Source of the DNA: an uncultured Gemmatimonadota bacterium | Lineage (GTDB): Bacteria > Gemmatimonadota > Gemmatimonadetes > Gemmatimonadales > Gemmatimonadaceae | DNA: 7,442 nucleotides | Direction: 5' to 3' | Assembly: GCA_946479995.1 (NCBI GenBank) | Contig: CAMLIU010000070.1 | Location: forward strand, 1-7,442 | Shown: positions 1-7,442 of the stretch, one piece after another | Layout: the number at the start of each line of letters is the position of its first letter | Position numbering within the stretch: the first letter of the stretch is position 1 | Position numbers and translations under genes: made by a program | The notes under the pieces: generated by a model | Seen by the model: the letters and a program-made list of their open reading frames with translations, nothing else | Databases searched by the model: none | Told to the model about the DNA's origin: nothing

Positions 1-1385
1 CGGTCCTGCGTCTGGTGCCGGAAGTCGAGGCCCGCCGTGCCCGCCTCGGAGCGCAGGTCGCTGCGCAGCGAGTCGGTGGTGAGGGCGCGATGCACGCCGG
101 TCACCATGCCGCCGATCATCGAGCGTCCGCCATTCAGCTCGCGCCGCGCGCGCGTCACGAGATAGGTCGCGCGCGGCTCGACGACGAATCGCCGGTCGAT
201 GCCCAGCGAATCACGGTAGCGTGCCTCCTCGCGATCGGTGAGCGCGGCGAGCGAGCCCACCGACCAGCCACCGATCTTCCCCGTCAGCTTCGCCGCGCCG
301 AGGATCGTCGTCGCCGTCGGGACGTCGGCCTCGTCGCTCGGGGCACCCAGTGACGGACGCCGCCCGATGCGCCGTGAGTAGAAGCTCCGCCCTCCGCTCG
401 TGTTCTCGCTGGCGAAGTCGAAGATCTCGCTCCCCTCGAGGAAGAGGGGCCGCTTCTCGTCGAAGAACGTCTCGTAGACGCCGAGGTTGACGACGGCGGG
501 ATCCACTTCCACCTGGCCGAAGTCGGGATTCACGCTGGCGTTGAGGATGAGGTTCGACGCCAGGCGGTAGCGCAGGTCGCCGCCGACCGACGACGAGTAC
601 TCGCTGGTGGTCCGGAAGGGGTTCGCGCCGGGATCCACGTACTCGGCGCGGCTCACTACATAAGGAAGCAGCTCGAGCGAGGAGCCGGGGTCGAGGTCGC
701 GCAGCCCGACGAGGTGTCCGTACGCCGGGACGCCGCCGGGCGCACTCTTGGGAATGAACGTCGAAGCCGAGTACTCGTGGTTGCGCCCGATGATGCGCTC
801 GAACTGCACGCCCCAGGTGAGGGCGCTGTCGGGACGGAAGCGGAGCTGGCTGAACGGAATGCGATACTCGGCCGTCCACCCCGCGCTGTCCACCGTGGTG
901 GCCACGCGCCAGACGGCGTTCCACGAGTTGTCGTCGTGCTCGATCGTCTTCACCTCGTCGCGCTGCACGCCGGCCGGGTTGACGTCGAAGCCGAACGCGG
1001 TGCGATGGTCGTGATAGCTGTCGAGCATCACGCCGAACCAGTCGGAGTCGCCGAGGTGCATGTCGCGCCTGCCGAGCCGGGCGGTGATGGGGCCGGTGTC
1101 GTACAGCCGCGCGCCCACGTAGAGCGCCTCGTCGTCGTAGAGCACGCGGACCTCGGTGCGCTGCGATGCGGGCTGCCCCTCGAGGGGATCGATCTGCGTG
1201 GTGATCGGCGTGACCGGCGCCGATGCCCACACGGATTCGTCGAGCCGGCCGTCGAGCTGGATGGCGGTGTCGATCCGGACGGCGCGGGTGACTGGCAGGT
1301 CGGGCGTCGCGCCGGCCGGGGAGGCCTGCGCCCGCGCGGAGAAGGGGACCAGTACGACCAGGAGAAGGAGTGCGAACCACGTCAT
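1..1385 (-). CDS. DUF5916 domain protein with N-terminal signal peptide and CBM9-like domain (partial, C-terminus beyond left edge)
   Basis: The frame is open for 461 codons from the ATG at 1385 with no stop before the left edge, so the C-terminus is missing. Residues 1-19 look like a Sec signal peptide: a hydrophobic run (FALLLLVVLV) and an Ala-Arg-Ala cleavage site before Q20. Residues about 35-225 read as a family-9 carbohydrate-binding-like beta-sandwich (IQLDGRLDESVW at 42-53, EALYVGARLYD at 86-96, WTAEYRIPFSQLRF at 170-183). From about 235 the DUF5916 region follows, with its hallmark NPDFGQVEVDPAVVN (286-300), ETFFDEKRPLFLEG (305-318) and FYSRRIGR (335-342). Family members are usually 700-900 aa, so about half is visible. 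The family is exported and its C-terminal part is thought to be an outer-membrane beta-barrel; substrate and function are unknown. The start could instead be the in-frame GTG at 1391, which would add Val-Arg and a positive charge before the hydrophobic core. Neither start has a well-spaced Shine-Dalgarno sequence: GAGG lies directly against the ATG. The gene is divergent from recC. Confidence 0.9.
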   Translation of the reverse strand, partial: MTWFALLLLVVLVPFSARAQASPAGATPDLPVTRAVRIDTAIQLDGRLDESVWASAPVTPITTQIDPLEGQPASQRTEVRVLYDDEALYVGARLYDTGPITARLGRRDMHLGDSDWFGVMLDSYHDHRTAFGFDVNPAGVQRDEVKTIEHDDNSWNAVWRVATTVDSAGWTAEYRIPFSQLRFRPDSALTWGVQFERIIGRNHEYSASTFIPKSAPGGVPAYGHLVGLRDLDPGSSLELLPYVVSRAEYVDPGANPFRTTSEYSSSVGGDLRYRLASNLILNASVNPDFGQVEVDPAVVNLGVYETFFDEKRPLFLEGSEIFDFASENTSGGRSFYSRRIGRRPSLGAPSDEADVPTATTILGAAKLTGKIGGWSVGSLAALTDREEARYRDSLGIDRRFVVEPRATYLVTRARRELNGGRSMIGGMVTGVHRALTTDSLRSDLRSEAGTAGLDFRHQTQD

Positions 1386-1533
1386 CCTCACAAGATGGCC
1401 CGTGGACACGCATCGTGCAGGTCTCGAGGCGAACAGCGAGGGGAGGCGTTGCGGGCGGTCGCGGCTGTCAGTCCTTCATGGTATTGTCCCCATCGCCGCG
1501 CCGGCGGCGTGCTCCTCCCTTCCGCCCCTCTCC
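1386..1533. promoter_or_regulatory. Divergent intergenic region between the DUF5916 gene and recC
   Basis: These 148 bp separate the two divergent starts and should hold both promoters. The least GC-rich part is about 1466-1493. On the plus strand TATTGT (1482-1487) is a possible -10 hexamer for recC, matching four of six consensus positions, but the sequence 17 bp upstream (TCGCGG) is a poor -35. On the minus strand TACCAT (1483-1478) could be a -10 for the DUF5916 gene, also without a clear -35. A six-bp GC stem with a four-base loop lies at 1494-1509. It is followed by a pyrimidine-rich stretch (1510-1533, only two purines) running up to the recC GTG. There is no T-run, so the stem is not a standard terminator. 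I see no operator repeat. That promoters lie here follows from gene orientation; the exact hexamers are guesses. Confidence 0.35.
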
Positions 1534-4500
1534 GTGCCTCCCCTCACGATCGTCTCGAGCGACCAGCCAGGTACGCTGGTCGAGCGCCTTGCGCTCGACC
1601 TCGCCGTCGCGCCGCTCGATCCGTTCGCCGAGGAGACGATCGTCGTGCAGAGCCGCGGCACCGAGCGCTGGGTCCGGCACGAGCTCGCCCTTCGGCACGG
1701 CTGCGCCGCTGGGCTCTCGTTCCCCTTCGCGGCGTCGTTCTTCCGCAAGCTGGCGGAATCGCTCACGGACGCGAAGGCGGGCACGACGGGCGCGATCGGG
1801 CGGGCGACGACGAGTCGCGAGGACGATGCCTTCGGCCGCGACGCGCTCACCTGGCGGATCTACGACCTCCTCGACGGCAGGCTCTGCGACGAGCCCGGCT
1901 TCGAGACGCTGCGCGCCTTCGTCACCGAAGAGTTCGGCCGCGACACGCGCAAGATGCTCGGCCTCGCGCGCACCCTCGCCGTGCGGTACACCGAGTACCA
2001 GCTGTACAGGCCGGATGTGCTGCAGCGGTGGGAGCGCGAGAAGGATTCGGCGGATTGGCAGGCGACACTCTGGCGCTGCATCTGCGACAGCAACGCGGCA
2101 GATTGCCATGCGGCGGCGCAATACAGACAGGCCGTAGAGGCGCTGCAGTCGGCATCCGGCAAGCCGAAGGCGCTTCCGAGCCGACTGAGCATTTTCGGCG
2201 TCAACACGCTGCCGCCCATCTACGTGGAGCTCCTTCACGCGGTGGCGAAGCACATTCCGGTGCGCCTCTACCTGCAGGCGCCGCCGCGCGAGACGTGGAA
2301 CGACGTTCCACGGAACCCCCTCTTCGCCACCTTCGGCGGCGTGGTGCGCGACTTCGTCGAGCTGCTCGAGACCATGGCGCCGACGGACGAGCCCGTGCTG
2401 TGGGAACAGCACCACGCACCGAGCCCGCCTGCTGACCGGCTCGGCATCCTGGCCCAGCTGCAGGCGGACGTGCGCGCCGGCGTGGAGCGCGGACCCGGCA
2501 GCGACTGCGCACCACGCATCACCCTCGACGCCAGCGCACGCGACGAGACACTCTCCGTTCATCTCTGCCATTCCCCGATGCGCGAGATGGAGGTGCTGCG
2601 CGACCAGCTCCTCGCCGCGCTCGCGGCGGACCCGACGCTGCGTCCGCACGACATCCTCCTCCTCGTCCCCGAGGTGGCCACCTACGCGCCATTCATGGAC
2701 GCCGTGTTCGGCGTGGGCGAGCCGGAGCTGCCGCGCATCCCGTATCGCATCGCCGACCGCGCCGTGGCGCAGGAGTCCCGGCTGGCGGACGCGGCACTCC
2801 GCATCCTGCGGCTCGTCGGCGCGCGCTGGACGTCGGCCGAGATCGTCGAGCTGCTCGACCTGCCGCCGGTGCGCCGCGCGGCCGGCCTGCCCGCCGACGG
2901 TGCCGCGCGCGTGCTGGCGTGGATCGAGGAGACGCGCATCCGCTGGGGACGCGACGGCGCCATGCGCCGCGAGCAGTTCGACCTTCCGCCTGTGGAGGCG
3001 AACAGCTGGCGCGCCGGCATGGACCGCCTGCTCATGGGCTACGCCACCGGCCGCACGACCGACTTCGTGGCCGACGTCCTCCCGTACGCGGGCGACACGA
3101 TCGGCGACCCCGCCACGCTCGGCTCCTTCTCGCACGTCCTCGAGCAGCTGTTCGACACCCTGGCCGACTGGCGCACCGCGCGCCCCCTCGCCGAGTGGAG
3201 CGAGCAGCTGCGCGCGGCGTTCACCACGCTGCTCCAGGCGGAAGACGACGACGAGGAGTGCGAGCTGGAGGTGCTGCTCGACGCCGTGCGCGAGCTGGCG
3301 ACGATGGACCTCGGCGGCGACGCGAGCCGCGCCGTGGAGCTCCCCGTCGTGCGCGACTGGCTGGAGGAGCGGCTCGGCGGCGAGCTGACGTCGGCGGGAT
3401 TCCTCGCCGGCGGGATGACGGTGGCTGCCCTGCGCGCGATGCGCGTGGTGCCGCACCGAATCGTCGCCATCGCCGGCCTGGACGACGCGAGCTTTCCGCG
3501 CAGCCAGCCGCGCGCCGCGTTCGACCTGCTGGCGACGGAGAGGCGGCTCGGCGATCGCGATCGTCGCGCCGACGACCGCCAGGCCTTCCTCGACACCCTG
3601 CTCGCCACCGGCGACCGGCTGATCCTTTCATATGTAGCGCGCTCGGCGCAGACCAATGCCGAACGCGCTGCGTCGGTGGTGGTGGCGGAGCTGCTGGACG
3701 CCGTGGACCGCACCTTCGATGCGGGGGCTGTGCGCGCGCGTGCCCTCGTGGAAGTGAAGCACCGGCTGCAGCCGTTCAGCCCTGCGTACTTCACCAGCGG
3801 CGCGGCGTCGCGGCTGTTCAGCTACTCGCGCGCCAGCGCTCGCGCGCTGGCGGCGATGTCGGCGAGTGGGCGGAATGGCGCGACGCCATTCGTCAGCGGT
3901 CCGCTGGCCGTGGCTGCCGACGGCGAGCAGCGAGAGATCCTGCTCGACGACCTGATCGACTGCTGGTCCAACCCCAGTCGCTTCTTCTGCAGGCGCGCGC
4001 TCGGCCTGTACCTGCGCGGCGAGATGGAGCCGCTCACCGAGTGCGAGCCGATGACGGTGAACTGGCTCGACCGATACAGGGTGCACGACGACATGCTGCG
4101 CCGGCACCTGAATGGCGGCCGCACGCCGGAGCGCGAGCGCGCCGAAGCGGTGGCGCTGGGGATGCTGCCGTCGGGTGCGTTGTGCGGGGTGTGGTTCGAC
4201 CGGCTGGACGAGGAGCTCAGCGACCTCCTCGCCACCCTGGGCGACATCAGGCTGGAGGATCCCGTGCACGCCGAGGTGAGCGGCGACACGTGGACGGTGA
4301 GCGGGCGCGTGGAGGGAATCACCGGACGCGGACGCCTGCAGGTGCGGCCGGCAGCATGCAAGCCGACCGATCTCATTCGCGCCTGGATCACGCACCTCGT
4401 GCTGACGGTCGCGTTCAATGAGCCCACGACGACGGAAGTGGTGGCGACGGACTGTCACACCGTGTTCGGCGAGGTGAAGGATCCGGCGGCACTGCTGGAC

Positions 4501-4824
4501 GAGCTCGTGCAGGGCTATCGCGATGCGCTGCGCGAGCCGCTGGTGTTCTTCACGCAGGCGAGCCACGCGTACGTCGCCCAGGCGATCAAGCTGGAGACGA
4601 GCACGCGCGCCTCCACGCCGCCGCTCGAGGCAGCCTTGGCGAAGCTGCGCCCGAGGGCGTACGAGGACTCGCCGCCCGGCGACCTGGACGACGCCTACGT
4701 GTCGCTCTGCTGGCGAGGCCGCGATCCGCTTCGTGACGCGGCGGCCGAGTTCGAGCGGCGGGCCACGGCGTTCTGGCGCCCCGCGATGGCGGCGATGCGC
4801 GGCGCGAGCGAGGCCGGGGAATGA
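1534..4824 (+). CDS. recC: RecBCD subunit RecC, complete
   Basis: This 1096-aa protein is close in length to E. coli RecC (1122 aa). RecC holds RecB and RecD together, splits the DNA strands and scans the 3' strand for Chi; its helicase-like and nuclease-like folds are inactive in characterised members. Visible family blocks: TIVSSDQPGTLVERL at 5-19, equivalent to the RecC N-terminus; VVQSRGTERW (37-46); FGVNTLPPIY (221-230), like FGISALPPVY in E. coli; CHSPMREMEVLRD (345-357); GLDDASFPR (648-656); GDRDRRADDR (673-682), followed by ILSYVARSAQTN; and LIDCWSNPSRFF (807-818), which opens the C-terminal nuclease-like domain. No Walker A motif is seen, as is normal for RecC. The GTG at 1534 was chosen because it places the first conserved strand two codons in. 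The frame is open further upstream to an ATG at 1156, but that part would lie antisense to the DUF5916 gene and has no RecC similarity. No Shine-Dalgarno sequence precedes the GTG. The stop TGA (4822-4824) overlaps the recB start. Identity is secure; the exact start is less so. Confidence 0.95.
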   Translation: MPPLTIVSSDQPGTLVERLALDLAVAPLDPFAEETIVVQSRGTERWVRHELALRHGCAAGLSFPFAASFFRKLAESLTDAKAGTTGAIGRATTSREDDAFGRDALTWRIYDLLDGRLCDEPGFETLRAFVTEEFGRDTRKMLGLARTLAVRYTEYQLYRPDVLQRWEREKDSADWQATLWRCICDSNAADCHAAAQYRQAVEALQSASGKPKALPSRLSIFGVNTLPPIYVELLHAVAKHIPVRLYLQAPPRETWNDVPRNPLFATFGGVVRDFVELLETMAPTDEPVLWEQHHAPSPPADRLGILAQLQADVRAGVERGPGSDCAPRITLDASARDETLSVHLCHSPMREMEVLRDQLLAALAADPTLRPHDILLLVPEVATYAPFMDAVFGVGEPELPRIPYRIADRAVAQESRLADAALRILRLVGARWTSAEIVELLDLPPVRRAAGLPADGAARVLAWIEETRIRWGRDGAMRREQFDLPPVEANSWRAGMDRLLMGYATGRTTDFVADVLPYAGDTIGDPATLGSFSHVLEQLFDTLADWRTARPLAEWSEQLRAAFTTLLQAEDDDEECELEVLLDAVRELATMDLGGDASRAVELPVVRDWLEERLGGELTSAGFLAGGMTVAALRAMRVVPHRIVAIAGLDDASFPRSQPRAAFDLLATERRLGDRDRRADDRQAFLDTLLATGDRLILSYVARSAQTNAERAASVVVAELLDAVDRTFDAGAVRARALVEVKHRLQPFSPAYFTSGAASRLFSYSRASARALAAMSASGRNGATPFVSGPLAVAADGEQREILLDDLIDCWSNPSRFFCRRALGLYLRGEMEPLTECEPMTVNWLDRYRVHDDMLRRHLNGGRTPERERAEAVALGMLPSGALCGVWFDRLDEELSDLLATLGDIRLEDPVHAEVSGDTWTVSGRVEGITGRGRLQVRPAACKPTDLIRAWITHLVLTVAFNEPTTTEVVATDCHTVFGEVKDPAALLDELVQGYRDALREPLVFFTQASHAYVAQAIKLETSTRASTPPLEAALAKLRPRAYEDSPPGDLDDAYVSLCWRGRDPLRDAAAEFERRATAFWRPAMAAMRGASEAGE
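4810..4824 (+). promoter_or_regulatory. recB ribosome binding site and recC/recB ATGA overlap
   Basis: GAGG at 4810-4813 lies seven bases before the ATG at 4821, a good Shine-Dalgarno spacing. The recC stop TGA (4822-4824) and the recB ATG (4821-4823) share bases in ATGA. Such an overlap usually means ribosomes ending recC reinitiate on recB, linking the amounts of two subunits made in equal numbers. The sequence fixes the overlap; coupling itself is inferred. Confidence 0.7.
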
Positions 4825-7442
4825 CGACGCGCGCGAATCCGGACCTGTTCGAGCCGCTGACGGCGCGCGCCGACGCCACGCCGTTCGACGCGATGACGGT
4901 GTCGCTCGAACCCGGCGTGTCGCTCGTGGAAGCGAGCGCGGGAACGGGGAAGACGTTCTCCATCACCCAGCTCGTGCTGCGCCTGCTGCTCGACAGGAAG
5001 GACGACGGCTCGTGGCGTGTGGAGGGCATCGGCAGCATCCTCGTCGTCACCTTCACCAACGCCGCCACGGCCGAGCTCACGACGCGGGTGCGCGCGCTGC
5101 TGCGCGAGGCGGTGGACGTCTTCTCCGGCACGATCACCGAGCGGACGAAGAAGCGGGAGTTCCTGTTCGCGCTGCACGACAGGCACGGTGACGCGGCACT
5201 GCCGCGGCTGCGGAAGGCGCTGGCGTCGCTGGACCAGCTCTCCATCCATACCATCCACGGATGGTGCCGGCGCGTGCTGGAGGAGAACGCCCTGGAGAGC
5301 GGGACCCCCTTCGGCGCGCAGTTCCTCGAGGAGGACGCGCAGCTGCTGGAGCGCATGGCGCAGGACTGGTGGCGGCGCACGATGTACGAGGACGAGCAGC
5401 TCGCCGCGCTCGCCGTGCACGCCGGATGGACCCACGACGCCTTCCTGAAGGACCTCAGGCGGTGGCAGCGGCTCCCCGACGTGAAGCTCGCGCCCGACGA
5501 AACGCTGCCGGCGGCGCGCGCCTCGCTCGCCCGCGCGATGACGGAGTTCGCACGGGTGTGGGACGCGAAGGCCGCGCGTAGCTTCCTCGACTCGCTCAGC
5601 TGGCGCAAGAATGCGCCGCTGGCCCGCGACGCCGAGCGCGCGCGGGTGGTGAACGCCGGTACGGCGCTCGCCGGCGGCGACCTTCGTGCGGGGCTGCCGT
5701 TCATCGAGGCCTGCACCACGGAGGCCATCCGTCACGAGAAGACCGGCATCAAGCTCAGCCCGAAGCCGCTGTTCGAGGCGGTGCCCGAGCAGCCATTCGT
5801 CCGTGGCTGCGAGACGGTTGCCGACGCGCTCGGCGCCATCGAGCTGGCCCTCCGCGTCTCCTGCCTGACGGACGTGCACCAGCGCCTGGAAACCGAAAAG
5901 CGCCGCCGCCACCTGCTCGGCTTCGACGACATGCTGCGCCGCCTCGAGTCGGCGCTCAGGCGCGGCGGACCCGACGGCGTGCTGGCGCGGGCGATCCGGG
6001 CGCGTCACGAGGCCGCGCTGATCGACGAGTTCCAGGATACCGATCCGTTCCAGTTCCCGATCTTCACGACGGCGTTCGCCGGCCGGCCGCTCTTCCTCAT
6101 CGGCGATCCCAAGCAGGCGATCTACGGCTTCCGCGGCGCCGACGTGTTCGCCTACCTCGATGCGGCACGGCACGCCGAGCGTCGGTACACGCTCGCCAGC
6201 AACTGGCGCAGCACGTCGCGCATGATCGGCGCGGTGAACGCGCTGTTCGAGTTCCGCCGCGATCCATTCGTCAATCGCGACATCGGCTTCACGCCGGCCA
6301 CGCCGGCCATGGAGCACAAGGACCCCCTGGCGAAGGACGGACGCGGCGCGCTGCACTGGTGGCTGCTGCCGCCCGGCGAAAGCAAGGGCGGCGCCCCGGA
6401 GCCGCTGGGCAAGACGAAGGCGAGCGAGAAGGTGCTCGTCGCCCTCGCGCGCGAGGTGGTGCGGCTGCTCACCGAACCCACCGCCAGCGGCACGCCGCTG
6501 AAGCCGGCGCAGGTCGCCGTCCTCGTGCGCGATTCGTACGAAGGCACCGCCACGCAGCAGGCCCTTCGCGCCGTGGGCGTGCCCTCCATCGTCGCCGGTC
6601 TCGACGACATCCTCAAGTCGCGCGAGCTGCACGAGCTGGAGTCCGTGCTGCGCGCCGTCCTCACTCCCGCCGACGCACGCACCGTGCGCGCGGCGATGGC
6701 GACCGACATGTGGGGAAAGTCGGCGCACGACATCCATGCCCTGTCGCTCCCCGAGCGGGAAGGGGACTGGCAGGCACTGGTGGAGCAGCTCGTCGGCTGG
6801 CGGGAGCTCTGGCTCCGCTCCGGCTTCATGCGCGCCACGCAGGCGATGCTCGCCGATCTCGGTGTCGTGGAGCGACTGCTCGCGCACGACGACGGCGAGC
6901 GTCGCGTCACCAACCTGCGGCACGCCGTGGAGCTGCTGCACGGTGCCGCCACCGAGGAGCGGCTGTCGCCGGAAGCGCTGCTGCTGTGGATCTCCGCCAC
7001 GCGCGCGACGGGCGAGGAAAAAGCCGAGCGTACGGAGCTGCGGCTGGAGACGGATGCCGACGCGGTGCAGATCGTCACCATCCACAGGAGCAAGGGGCTG
7101 GAGTTCGACGTGGTCTTCTGCCCCGGCCTGTGGGGCACTCGCCGCACTGCGGACGACCAGCCGGTACTGGTTCACGAGAAGGACGGTACCCCGGTGTTCG
7201 ACCATGGCTCGCCCGAACGCGAGGCGCGCGGCCGGCTCGCCATGGCGGAGGAGCTGGCCGAGGAGCTGCGGCTCGTCTACGTGGCGCTCACGCGCGCGCG
7301 CCTGCGCTGCTACGTGGCGTGGGGAGTGGTGAAGAACGCCAGGACGAAGCTCCACTCCGGTCACACGGCGCTCGGCTGGCTGCTGCGCGCCACGCAGGAT
7401 GAGCTCTCACCCGAGGAGCTCGTGGAGCGGGTTCCCGAGGAG
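4821..7442 (+). CDS. recB: RecBCD subunit RecB, SF1 helicase part (partial, C-terminus beyond right edge)
   Basis: The frame is open for 874 codons from the ATG at 4821 to the window end with no stop. RecB is the 3'-to-5' helicase and the nuclease of RecBCD. The SF1A (UvrD/Rep-type) motifs appear intact and in order: Walker A ASAGTGKT (38-45, K44); motif Ia TFTNAATAEL (77-86); TIHGWC (144-149); Walker B DEFQDTD (402-408); motif III GDPKQAIYGFRGAD (428-441); motif IV-like SNWRS shortly after; motif V IVTIHRSKGLEF (751-762); motif VI LVYVALTRAR (818-827). The LGFDDML segment before motif II is typical of RecB, distinguishing it from UvrD and PcrA. E. coli RecB is 1180 aa, so about 300 residues, including the C-terminal PD-(D/E)XK nuclease domain, should lie past the edge; nuclease competence cannot be judged. 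The start has a Shine-Dalgarno sequence and gives about 20 residues ahead of the usual first RecB block. With recC directly upstream and in overlap, RecB is far more likely than AddA or UvrD. Confidence 0.95.
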   Translation, partial: MTTRANPDLFEPLTARADATPFDAMTVSLEPGVSLVEASAGTGKTFSITQLVLRLLLDRKDDGSWRVEGIGSILVVTFTNAATAELTTRVRALLREAVDVFSGTITERTKKREFLFALHDRHGDAALPRLRKALASLDQLSIHTIHGWCRRVLEENALESGTPFGAQFLEEDAQLLERMAQDWWRRTMYEDEQLAALAVHAGWTHDAFLKDLRRWQRLPDVKLAPDETLPAARASLARAMTEFARVWDAKAARSFLDSLSWRKNAPLARDAERARVVNAGTALAGGDLRAGLPFIEACTTEAIRHEKTGIKLSPKPLFEAVPEQPFVRGCETVADALGAIELALRVSCLTDVHQRLETEKRRRHLLGFDDMLRRLESALRRGGPDGVLARAIRARHEAALIDEFQDTDPFQFPIFTTAFAGRPLFLIGDPKQAIYGFRGADVFAYLDAARHAERRYTLASNWRSTSRMIGAVNALFEFRRDPFVNRDIGFTPATPAMEHKDPLAKDGRGALHWWLLPPGESKGGAPEPLGKTKASEKVLVALAREVVRLLTEPTASGTPLKPAQVAVLVRDSYEGTATQQALRAVGVPSIVAGLDDILKSRELHELESVLRAVLTPADARTVRAAMATDMWGKSAHDIHALSLPEREGDWQALVEQLVGWRELWLRSGFMRATQAMLADLGVVERLLAHDDGERRVTNLRHAVELLHGAATEERLSPEALLLWISATRATGEEKAERTELRLETDADAVQIVTIHRSKGLEFDVVFCPGLWGTRRTADDQPVLVHEKDGTPVFDHGSPEREARGRLAMAEELAEELRLVYVALTRARLRCYVAWGVVKNARTKLHSGHTALGWLLRATQDELSPEELVERVPEE

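Noticed and set aside
211..1413. Minus-strand frame of 400 codons starting at ATG 1413, overlapping the DUF5916 gene in another frame
   Set aside because: The product is Arg/Pro-rich with no signal peptide or domain; the neighbouring frame gives a clean signal peptide, CBM9-like and DUF5916 sequence.
1470..1481. Three-codon minus-strand mini-ORF (ATG AAG GAC TGA) as an upstream leader peptide for the DUF5916 gene
   Set aside because: Too short to separate from chance, with no attenuator-like structure after it.
1494..1509. GC hairpin as an intrinsic terminator
   Set aside because: No T-run follows on either strand, and the position between two divergent starts needs no terminator.
1156..1533. 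Upstream extension of recC to ATG 1156
   Set aside because: The extra 126 codons lie mostly antisense to the DUF5916 N-terminus and do not resemble RecC, whose conserved start aligns with GTG 1534.
714..2435. Plus-strand frame of 573 codons spanning the DUF5916 5' half and the recC start
   Set aside because: It crosses two real genes in the wrong frame or strand and shows no domain; composition is typical of an artefact.
1468..3456. Minus-strand open frame (662 codons) antisense to recC
   Set aside because: Low-complexity Arg/His/Ala-rich product lying opposite conserved RecC blocks; a shadow frame.
4695..7364. Long minus-strand open frame (889 codons) antisense to recB
   Set aside because: Its translation is rich in Arg, Ala, His and Gly with no recognisable domain, while the opposite strand carries every RecB helicase motif in order. 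Long antisense frames are expected in GC-rich coding DNA.

Overview
The window is GC-rich bacterial DNA, judged by eye at roughly two-thirds G+C, with strong G/C preference at third codon positions. It holds three protein-coding genes and one short divergent intergenic region. Two of the genes are cut by the window edges. I found no RNA gene, insertion sequence, CRISPR array or attachment site. The high G+C, together with a secreted DUF5916/CBM9-like protein beside recC-recB, would fit Gemmatimonadota or a similar environmental phylum. That placement is an inference from gene content, not a demonstrated assignment.

Layout. Positions 1-1385, minus strand: the N-terminal 461 codons of a DUF5916 protein with a signal peptide and a CBM9-like domain, running off the left edge. 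Positions 1386-1533: a 148-bp region between the divergent starts, presumably carrying both promoters. Positions 1534-4824, plus strand: a complete recC (1096 aa) with a GTG start. Positions 4821-7442, plus strand: recB, overlapping recC by four bases (ATGA), open for 874 codons to the right edge. The RecB helicase motor is complete in the window, but the C-terminal nuclease domain is not.

How the genes work together. RecC and RecB are two subunits of the RecBCD helicase-nuclease, which processes double-strand DNA ends for RecA-dependent repair and degrades unprotected linear DNA such as incoming phage genomes. The stop/start overlap implies translational coupling and matched production. recD would be expected just past the right edge. 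The DUF5916 gene points the other way and has no evident functional link to recombination.

The many other long open frames, on both strands, are shadows produced by the high G+C content. I see no convincing new system here. The points worth a second look are small: how recC translation starts without a Shine-Dalgarno sequence, and a strand-biased Chi-like heptamer.
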